A DNA stretch of 64,000 nt from Astropecten irregularis (taxonomy: Eukaryota; Echinodermata; Asteroidea; Paxillosida; Astropectinidae). Numbering within the stretch: position 1 is the first letter of the stretch; each line of letters opens with the position of its first letter. The DNA lies in assembly GCA_963971285.1 (NCBI GenBank), contig OZ020251.1:9300001-9364000 (forward strand), read 5' to 3'. Below the pieces are notes generated by a model that worked only from the letters and a program-made list of their open reading frames with translations, ran no database searches and was not told the DNA's origin. Both the position numbers and the translations under genes were made by a program. Shown here piece by piece: positions 1 through 9,800 of the stretch.

Positions 1-252
1 ATGGGAAATTGTCGACATTGGAGATTTTTCCCTTATACGTTCAACGTTATTGCTAATTCTTGGGTCGTTTTGTGCATTTATTTCACGTGTTATCACAATG
101 GTTTATGTTTGCGAATCTTTCGGATGCACAGGACATACATCCAAACTGGAAAACATTGAGAAATACCGGTGGATGAAAGATATACGGTGGGTTAAATGGC
201 AAAGACGATTGAACTTATAAGGGAAAAATCTCCGATGTCGACAATTTCCCAT
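1..252. repeat. Foldback/MITE-like element
   Basis: Bases 1-43 and 210-252 are inverted copies of each other (ATGGGAAATTGTCGACAT at one end, ATGTCGACAATTTCCCAT at the other) with only two or three mismatches. The inner flanks are also partly complementary. The left end coincides with the window edge, so it may extend further. Confidence 0.85.
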
Positions 253-391
253 CATGCACCGCGTAAATAGGCCTCTCCCTGCTGCCCTCTTGGTGGCGCT
301 CTAAATTGTGAAACGCCCGTATTACAAGTGTCAAAATCAAAAGACTGTCCTAGAAAGACTGGAAGGAGACATTTGGAGGGCATGGTGTCAT

Positions 392-640
392 GGGCCCATT
401 TAATTTCATGGAGCTGCTAAGCACAAAAAATTGCTCAGCACAAAAAGTGTCTTGCCCAATAAAACAAACAACCATCAAAGACTCCATTTGATATTCATGG
501 TCAGTGAACAACAGCCAAAGAATAATCACAAGTGATACACAACACATGGAAATTTGGTTGTTAATCCTGTACTTTTTATTAAGACAGAAATTGCATTGTT
601 AGCAAATATTTGGGCTAAGCGGGGCTGTGAAATTTGCCCC
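392..640. repeat. MITE family R1 copy
   Basis: About 249 bp. It opens with GGGCCCATTTAATTTCATGG AGCTGCTAAGC and closes with GCTAAGC...GTGAAATTTGCCCC, the inverse. The same termini and length occur at 15118-15363 and 18793-19023. Confidence 0.75.
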
Positions 641-670
641 ATGTCCATTGAGTTGATTGATTCAATAGTT

Positions 671-1669
671 AGGTGTTCGGGTTCAAGCCGAACACCTATT
701 GTTATTGTTCGAGTTTTTTTTTTTTTTTTTTTTTCTCCTTCCGCTCAAACTTGTCAGCAGGACTTCTTGGTGACAGGTACAAGATATTGACCTGAAACTT
801 GGTGGGAACTTCGGTAGTGATGCCAAGTTGTGCCTAGAAGATTGACGTCATGATGACGTCATCAGGTATCAAATAACGCGCGTTTTTAGGAAAAACTTTG
901 GTGCTTTATAACTTAAGAACCACATGACCTACGATTTTGATATTGACTTATGTTACTCACCACATGAATCTCAACAATTAATATATTCAATGTTGTGTAC
1001 AAATGACCTTCACTTCCGGTGTTACCGGAAGTTGAAGTTTGACTCAAAATAACTCGAAAACGGAAGGATTTGGGCACATAAAACCTCGCGGGGTAAAAGA
1101 TAGAGTAGGTCTTAAGCTTTCAGAATATATAAACGATGACGTCATACGGGCTGTATAGCGCCCTCTATGGTGGATTAAAGATATACAGTGATTACGTAAT
1201 CCAAAAGTAAACAACGGATTTCCGCCAAATGTAATGAGTGTGAAGCATTGATGCACCTCGACATATTTGTGAAGTTTGAAATCTGTGACGTCATTCAACC
1301 GGAAGTTATGCGTTTTTAAAGGAAACATGATGTAATTATTCAAATACTGTTTATTTGGTAACTACATGACGCACATCAGTGCAAATTGCACATTGTTTAC
1401 ATCGTACGCATTCGATGATTTCTGCAAATTTTCAGTTGTTTGTGATTAACTAAACGGAAGTTATCGCCCTGACAATTTTACATTTTTTAAAGGTGACACT
1501 ATTTTCTATACGCTATCAATCAGTGTACTTGTACGAATACACTGTGCAATCAGCATGATCAGTATTTGCTCAGTCACACAGTTAAAGTGTATTTTAATAT
1601 GCCATATATGCGTTCCATCAAACATTCTCATAACAACAGTTCCAGTACGAAAGGAGACCCCGAACACCT
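671..1669. repeat. 1-kb element with 11-bp inverted ends and CRE-like palindromes
   Basis: It starts AGGTGTTCGGG and ends CCCGAACACCT. A hairpin of the same arm lies at the left end, followed by a poly-T run (about 714-734) and the doubled site TGACGTCATGATGACGTCAT (about 845-864). A related element without a recognised right end lies at 39716-40440. Family not recognised. Confidence 0.65.
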
Positions 1670-3536
1670 AGTGGTTGTTCCCACAACCACAATGTCCAGT
1701 TATTAATAATACACACGTTATGTACATGTACACTGTAGGTATTAATGCAAGTCTGTACGATCATGTCAGCAATATTCTGTTTTGGTACTGGGGATCTTTT
1801 CATTTTATCTTTCCGATTTGATCTCCAAATCAATATGTTCTTTAAGTGAAAAAAAGACACAACATTTGGGTTGTTACTTTGATTTTTTGTGCCAGTCGGT
1901 AACATGATTTTTCATTTCGAGTGCTGGTCGGAAAGGCAAAGTGCCGGCTTTTCCCAACCGGCATGGCGTGAACACTGCATGTGTGCGACATGAATCCAAT
2001 ATAAATCTCATCCAACATAATGGAGATCAATGTCATCTGATTATATGTGTTGCTGTCAACACCGCAACGATAATTAACTCTTTCAGTCACTGCGATAGAG
2101 GCCTATTTTTAAGGCATAATGCAGGATTGGTATTAAAAGTGACAGAACATCTGCAGACTGTTCATAATTCTCTTTGTCATGGAGTAAAAACAAGCCTGTG
2201 AAATGTTCAGCTCACGACATCAGCATGACAGTGATGACACCATCTTCATATCCTGAAAGTTTTACGTAAATCTCTGAACATATCTGATTGGGAATGATTT
2301 TATACCAATCATGTGCATGTACCTTTAACTCCTGTCGCTCACTGCGGATGGGAAGAGGCCTATTTAATGTAAACATGATTTGAGTGCAGAAACAACATTC
2401 TGGGTTTAACTGTGGAGATTTAATATTGGGCGAGCTGCTCCTAATTGTGTCCTTGAGTGAAAGCCACAGATTCACAGACGTTTGTAGATTGCTGCCAACA
2501 ACTGAACAAGGGGAAAACTGAGGGCACATATTGCAGTGCTTTTGTGGGATGTTCTGAAAGTTGCTGCATGTATCAAGTAAAATCACCATTGTGTTCTGGG
2601 AAGACTCAAGTGCTAGCAGTTGGACAAATCAGGACACATCGGAATTGAATGTCTGGATTGATGACAGACTGATCAACATCATCAGAAAGACTCTGTTTAA
2701 CCACCATCGTGATTATGGACAACAACACAGCAGCCTCTTCTTCTGACATGATTTCAGAGTTTAAACAATGGACTGTTCCGGCTTTGGTGTTAAGCCCCAC
2801 CCACCTTAGCAACTCTACGTGTTTTACATTCAGCATGTGACCAAGTTTGACCAAGGTAATGGATGACAACGACTCCAATTGGCCAATGCGCACAGCATGA
2901 TTGACAGGCTGGAAGGGTCCATTGAGAAAGCTCTACGACTGATGTCAATTTCTTTCTGGTATTATTGTGTTTGTCTCATGAGCACCAGATAACTTCATCC
3001 AGCCAACCTCACGGTTGAAGAGGCACAAGACCAGTAATGACATTCTGATTACGGCTCTGGCCTGGGATGATCTTGCTGTCTGCATGACACTGTTTATAAA
3101 TTGAGCTTCTTAGGCTGATGGTCTGAATATTTGAGACTAAAACTTCCGAGGGAGGTTATTGTGCAAGGAGTGCCCATGATGGACTGGTAAGAACTACAAT
3201 CGACCTTCACCTTTATCTATGTTACATGATTGTGTACTCAATCTACAATGCTCAGTAAAAGACTGCTACATTCTCATTGAACAGTGCAATCAACTCCATG
3301 GATGGCATCCACTTCCGCCATCAATTTTTAATTGACTGGAGTTTCTCTTGTGGTTATTTGATGGTTATATTGATTAAAAAGCCACATATTCTTTGATTGA
3401 TCCCCAATGTACCATTTCTCAGGTTGTTGCATTGCTAATTCTGCATGCATCTTTGTATGATCCTTGGGATATAGCGGTATGTGAGTGGTCTCTGACTGCC
3501 AAACGAACATGGGTAATTGACTATTAGGGACACCAT
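1670..3536. other. DDB1 intron, mostly without recognisable features
   Basis: Non-coding by context: it lies upstream of the first DDB1 exon in the window. Only a short fragment of MITE family R2 (about 2236-2290, CATCTTCATATCCTGAAAG) was recognised. No ORF shows protein similarity that I can name. Confidence 0.5.
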
Positions 3537-3640
3537 CAACAAAGGGCTGGATAGCTCTATAGATGTTAAGAGCGCCAGTGTAATATTCCAGGGGTCGTTG
3601 TTCTGAATCCCACTCCTGACAACTTTTCTTTTCTTTACCT
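3537..3640 (+). repeat. tRNA-derived SINE-1 copy
   Basis: It carries a degenerate tRNA-like head: GGGCTGGATAGCTC (A-box region), then a B-box-like stretch GTCGTTGTTCTGAATCCCAC. It shares flanking sequence (upstream GACTATTAGGGACACC) with the copies at 19860, 21225, 26230 and 31990. It ends just before the DDB1 acceptor. Confidence 0.7.
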
Positions 3641-3648
3641 GTTTACAG

Positions 3649-3813
3649 TGCTTCATGCCCATCACTTTGTCCCATACGAGTACGCCACCAGTATTGTCTC
3701 AAGCAAGCTTGGCAATGACCCAGCAACCTACTACATCGTGGGTACAGCCATGGTCTTTCCAGAGGAGGCAGAGCCTAAAAAGGGGCGTATTGTCGTGTTC
3801 CAGTATAACGATG
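3649..3813 (+). CDS. DDB1: DDB1 exon (first in window)
   Basis: The acceptor follows a pyrimidine tract ending TTTACAG, and the donor is ATG|GTAAGT. It encodes [20 protein letters not shown] through QYND, the propeller C region. It starts two bases into a codon and ends after one base of a codon. Confidence 0.93.
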
Positions 3814-6800
3814 GTAAGTTTGGGAGAAAACAAAATAATCATCATTGAAAATGAATGAAAATTCAAATCTAATACTTTATCTTTCTTTATTTTTGCTCAT
3901 GAATCTGCATTTCTTTGACAAAAACCAAAATATGGTATTTACTTTAACAGCATCAAGGCAATTCAAGGCACGGGCATCTTGTAGGGTTTTGGGGGGCAAT
4001 TGGGCATCCAACACGAAGCATACCAATGGTAGAGTCAGGTAGACAAAGATATTACCTGCCGCTTTTTGATCGTTTTTGATCTTTTATGAATTTTTCCAGG
4101 CAAGCTCCAGGAAGTCACAGAGAAAGAGATCAAGGGAGCAGCTTATTCAATGCTGGAGTTCAACGGCAAGCTGCTCACATCCATTAACAGCGTGGTGAGT
4201 TCAATCTCAAGCAGTTTGTATGAACCTACTGTATAAAGCAATCAAGTCCAGAGATTTGGGGCCTTCTTGAAGTCTTGCATGAATCAAGCTTCATTTCCAT
4301 CGTGTAGAAGCTGACAACATGTTTCATTCTGATCGTTGAAGCGCTACTTTCTCATTCACAACAGAGTAACTTCTTCAATGCTCTTGCCAAAACATCTATT
4401 TTGAAGCCTGTTTCTTTGAAGCTTAAGAGGAAGTTCCAGAAGTACCCTATCCTTACTGGGCCATTTTGGCTAGGATCCTTCCTGCATCTGTCGAAAAACC
4501 TGACTCTCTCTAAATCTGTGGATACTCAAGAAGGCCAACGTCTTGATTTGAAGAAATGACCTTATTGCACTGACTGGAACATTTTGTCATTAAATTTTAT
4601 GCTGCCTGAGTAACGACACAGTGTTGTGAATTGATCGCTGTCATCTCCATCTGTCCTCAAGTCAATGGACTGTACCTGGGCTGGATTTCATCAAACTCTA
4701 AGATTAATCTTAAGATGAGTTGTCAGTATCAATGTAGTGATTTGTACTGTGATTATACATTTTGCTAAGCAGTTGGGGTTGATCTTACACTTAAGATCAG
4801 TCTTGGTGTTTGGTGAAATCGGCCCCTGGAGTGTCAATTCACTGTGTAGCAGCTTCAGCTTTTGGCGCGACAGTCTGTGTCGCAGTTGCTGCAGATGTAC
4901 AGTCTTGGTAGCGAGGGTGTCAAGACTGTTCGCATCCTCTGTCACTCCACTCCCTTTTGCCATTCCAAAAAGGTAAAGGTCGTGACTTGAAAGTATTGAA
5001 CTGACCAGAAGCATTTGTCGCTTGACACTTTGGACCGCAGGTTCGCCTGTTTGAGTGGACGCCGGAGAAGGTGCTTCGTGTGGAGTGCAGTCACTACAAC
5101 AACATCCTGGCCCTACACCTCAAGACCAAAGGGGACTTTGTCTTGGTAGGAGACCTGATGAGGTCTGTGACCCTCCTGGCGTACAAGCCCATGGAAGGGT
5201 GTCTGGAAGAGGTGAGTCACTTGATGGGGAGGTGATGGGAGAAGATGTAGGTTCTTGTTCTTGGTATTTCTGAAAGCCTTGGCCTCTGCCTGTCGTAGAT
5301 TCCTGTGCTTATGATTCTCATGTTCTTAACTTACAGGGCTTATCCTTCAGGAATTGGTGACAATAAGTTGTGGCACTTCTGAAAATTAACCCCAACATCT
5401 GATTCTAAAACCTTGTTTCCTTTTTGTTACGTCGATCGCCGTAGATCGCAAGAGATTACAATCCCAACTGGATGTCGGCGGTTGAAATCCTGGATGACGA
5501 CACATTCCTAGGAACTGAGAACTCGTTTAACATATTCACATGTCAGAAGGACAGGTATGTATTCCTTGTAGACCATGGGAGAATAGTTCTCTCAGTTTGT
5601 GTATAGTTTCAAGACTGGTGACGGTTGAAGTCCATGCTCAGTGATCACCAGACTTTGTCTTGGGTCATTGGCGACACTGAACTTGAGTATTAAACAGTAT
5701 CAGTTGCAGGCCTGGAATTAAGTTCTGAAAGGGGCACTTCCATTGGAAAATCATTATGTCTATGGAAATATTTGAAGGGGCACCAAGGCCAAGAACCAGG
5801 GCAATGAAGGCCATTGCCTCTTTGGCCTCCATTTAATTCCTGGCTAGCAGATCATGGATGGCAACCATTTGGAGGTGATAAAAAGCCACATCCCTGTAAT
5901 AGACTTGATGAGGCTTCATGGATTTTTAAGCAGCTCTGTTTTAAGGCTGACTGAAGGAGGGTTTTTGGCCTAAGGCACTTGGACTTGGCTAGGCTTTTCA
6001 ATGATATAGCATTTAAGTTTGTCTCATGGATTTTTAAGCAGCTCTGTTTTAAGGCTGACTGAAGGAGGATTTTTGGCCTAAGGCACTTGGACTTGGCTAG
6101 GCTTTTCAATGACATAGCCTTTAAGTTTGTCTCATGGATTTTTAAGCAGCTCTGTTTTAAGGCTGACTGAAGGAGGATTTTTGGCCCAAGGCACTTGGAC
6201 TTGGCTAGGCTTTTCAATGACATAGCCTTTAAGTTTGTCTCATGGATTTTTAAGCAGCTCTGTTTTAAGGCTGACTGAAGGAGGATTTTTGGCCCAAGGC
6301 ACTTGGACTTGGCTAGGCTTTTCAATGTACATAGCCTTTAAGTTTGTCTCATGGATTTTTAAGCAGCTCTGTTTTAAGGCTGACTGAAGGAGGGTTTTTG
6401 GCCTAAGGCACTTGGATTTGGCTAGGCTTTTCAATGACATAGCCTTTAAATTTGTCTCATGGATTTTTAAGCAGCTCTGTTATAAGGCTGACTGAAGGAG
6501 GATTTTTGGCCCAAGGCACTTGTCTAGGCTAAGGGTGTGCATCTACGTTTAATTTACTAACCGTTTAAACCAAACTTTTTTACACGTTTAAACGTTTAAA
6601 CGTTGGTCTGCGGCAGGTAAATTTAAGATACAGGAAAATCAAAGACATTTTATTCCATTCTTGTTGGGGACGTATTTAATCGTGAACCCCAAACACGACG
6701 GTTGGCGTCAGCGATGTGACTCTCCAACCCTTGTACTTTACAAGAGGAACAAAAGCATTTCAATTTTACCAAGTTCCCATATAAGAAATCCTGACCCGAA

Positions 6801-9800
6801 AGTATTAAAATGAGTTGACTTTCCAACCACAGTTACTGGGCAGTAACAAACAAAATGGTATGATGTGCGCATGCCTGCCAATAGGCAAAGGTCAACGTAA
6901 TTGGAGATTTTCCTTCAGCCTTTATTCTGCTCCGATCAAAACAGAACATAGATAAGATATACATCCCTTTGTTGTTGGGCCCATCTTGCCAGACGTTCAT
7001 AGTGTTTTTTTTTCTTGACCCAGAAATCTGAACCCAGCTTAACAAAAGACCTGCCAATTATGATGTGTTGACACAGCTGGAGACAGTTCAGGAGTTGGAG
7101 ACATAATAGGTGGAGACATAATAGGAGGGGGGGGGGGGGTGAGATCGTGAATTTATTTCGGAGAAAAGGGCTGGTGGTTTATAGGTTCATCCAATAATGA
7201 TCCTCGATTGGCTATCATGATCAATGCTATTGGTTGACACTGCATTTTGTGACAGCTACTGAAAGTTCACACGCACGTGGTTGCCTGAAAGCCGCTGGTC
7301 CGGTTTGTTTGATGGGTTGTTAATTCATGTGTTGAATATACTGTGGGTACCAACCAAGGAAAGCAAAGTAAACATATTCAGAGGTTGATGAATATTATGC
7401 CGACTATCACTGTAGTTTATTGTTATATTCTTTGAGGTGTTATCTGCTGGAAATAATACAGTTTCGGCCACTTGCACCGTGTTTACACTGGATACCGCGA
7501 GGGCGATCAGATCCCGCGAGGGCGATCAACGCGCGATCAAAGGGCGATCAACGATGAGTGTAAACGCTCGCGCGATCAGGATCCGATCCCGGGATGAAGA
7601 GGGATCTGATCCACCTCTCGGGAAGGATCGGATCCGGTTCCGATCTCGCGTGCGGGATCAAGGTTTGAGTGTAAACGCAACGCGGGATCGGATCCTGCAA
7701 TTTACAGTGACGGCATCCGGTGCAAGCATGGCCAAGCGCGCGAAAACAAGTCCGTATTTTACCAGCCACTGCAAGTATTGTTTATTGCACGATGCACAGA
7801 CAGCATGGTCCAAGATACAAACATTACGCTGGTAACCAATATTGTGAGCTGCACGCACGTGTGCCTAATAAGCGATAACTGGTACTTGCAACTTTCGTTC
7901 TCCTTTTCCTGTCTTCATGATTATTTCGATCGCCGTTCCAAAGCTTAAATCCCGTCACATTGTGATTTTTTCTTTAAGGGTATACTCTTTAGCATGCTTT
8001 AGCCATTTTATTAGACGTAGTAGTTTTATAAGCCAGTGTTTTTCCGCGAGGAAATTAGTGTGGAAAACATCGACAATTTGTTTTTAGAGAACACGCCACA
8101 CTAGTCATGTTGCAAGATGGCGAATGGAGCAATATGCGGTCGGCTGTGGACACACGAGAGTTGACTGGACAAACTGGATGGCACCACTCGAAACATAGCG
8201 ATGTTTAACACAATCTCACAGAGCTTGAAGAAAATGAGATTTGTGAAGACCGTCTGAGAAATGTAAGACCACAGAAAAATACGATCGGTTTGTTTTCGCG
8301 CGAAATGAATAACCTTTGAACGCTTGCTTCCGTTGTCCAACGCACGATCATTGCGGGATCAGGATCGAGTATAAACGCGGCATGGATCAGATCCCTCGAG
8401 CTTGATCGCGACCGCAGGATCTGATCCTCCCTTGCGCGATCAAGTGTAAACACGGTGTTGGTAATCGGAGATGAGTGTCGTGAACAATACTTAATTGTAC
8501 AGTGTATTACATTGACAAATAGAGGGACAAATGCAAACAAAAACACAATGGATTTTTTTGTTGTCGTTTAAATGTTTACTAAAATACTGAACGTTTAAAC
8601 GTTTAAACGTTTAACCTGGCACAGCCTTTAAGTTTGTCTCATGGATTTTTAAGCAGCTCTGTTTTAAGGCTGACTGAAGGAGGGTTTTTGGCCTAAGGCA
8701 CTTGGACTTGGCTAGGCTTTTCAATGATATAGCCTTTAAGTTTGTCTCCCTAAACATCACTGTGATGATTTTGGCAACTCTTCCAAATCTTGAAACAAGA
8801 AGCTGTGTGTATTTTGTCAATAGGCTTGCATCTCGTAATATGTAGATAGAGACATAGGGTCTTTACGAAACCTGGCTTGAGGCCTTATTTTGCTTTTGCC
8901 ATTTGATGCCCACCATTAACAAAATTGAGTGATTGAGCGAAATGACAAAGTCGAAGAAAGGCTCCAGCTTTGCTATGTATCGCAAGCCCTTCATTTAATT
9001 CAGGACACAAAATGGCTGTAGCAAAATAAATCCCAAGCCTCCTTTTGTAAAGGCTCATAGATTTAGACCTGCAATGCCTGAAACCTGTTTTAAAAAGGGA
9101 TGTCTCTGTTTATAATTCTTCTGGTTTTCCATGTTTCTATAGTGCCGCTACAACAGACGAGGAGAGGCAACATCTGCAAGAGGTAGGCCTGTTCCATCTC
9201 GGGGAGTTTGTCAACGTCTTCAGACATGGATCTCTGGTCATGCAGAACATCGGGGAGAGTACCATACCGACCCACGGCAGTGTACTGTTTGGGACTGTCA
9301 ACGGTACAGTAGGTAAGGACGCCTGTCTGTTTCTCATCACCTTGTGGAGGTCTGAAACTTGGCCTCCGTGTCAAGTGCCGATTTTCACCATCTTGGTCTT
9401 GGGGTGCAATTCCTCGGGCTGGAATTGGTGCCTTCTGGCTTGATGAATCCGGTGGAAGCCAGCTTCTAGACATAGACACCAACTTTGACCAGTTTTATCA
9501 TCTAATCACATAATAATAATAATAAACACTTGTAAAGCGCTAAATCTAGTAAATTACTAATCACAGCGCTGCCTGCTCTATTCAAAAACACATAAACATC
9601 ATAATCGCTTAACATGAAGCTTTTTGCCCACAGGCGTCATCCATGGTTCATTCAATTGACGGGCACCAGGTCAGGAACAGGTCAAACCATCTTTTTGCTT
9701 TAATATCTTTGTATGAATGTTGTTCTGATGTGCAGGTCTGGTGACACAGCTTTCAGAGGAGTTTTACCATTTCCTGATGGAGGTTCAGAACAAGCTAACC

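Noticed and set aside
5852..6440. 157- and 66-codon minus ORFs with a 36-residue repeat
   Set aside because: They come from the 108-bp minisatellite, whose period is a multiple of three. Located inside a DDB1 intron with no start or splice support.
7437..7835. 132-codon plus ORF
   Set aside because: Lies in the GATC-rich end of a foldback element; the low-complexity inverted repeats explain the open frame.
9090..9482. 130-codon minus ORF
   Set aside because: Antisense shadow of the DDB1 exon at 9143-9312.
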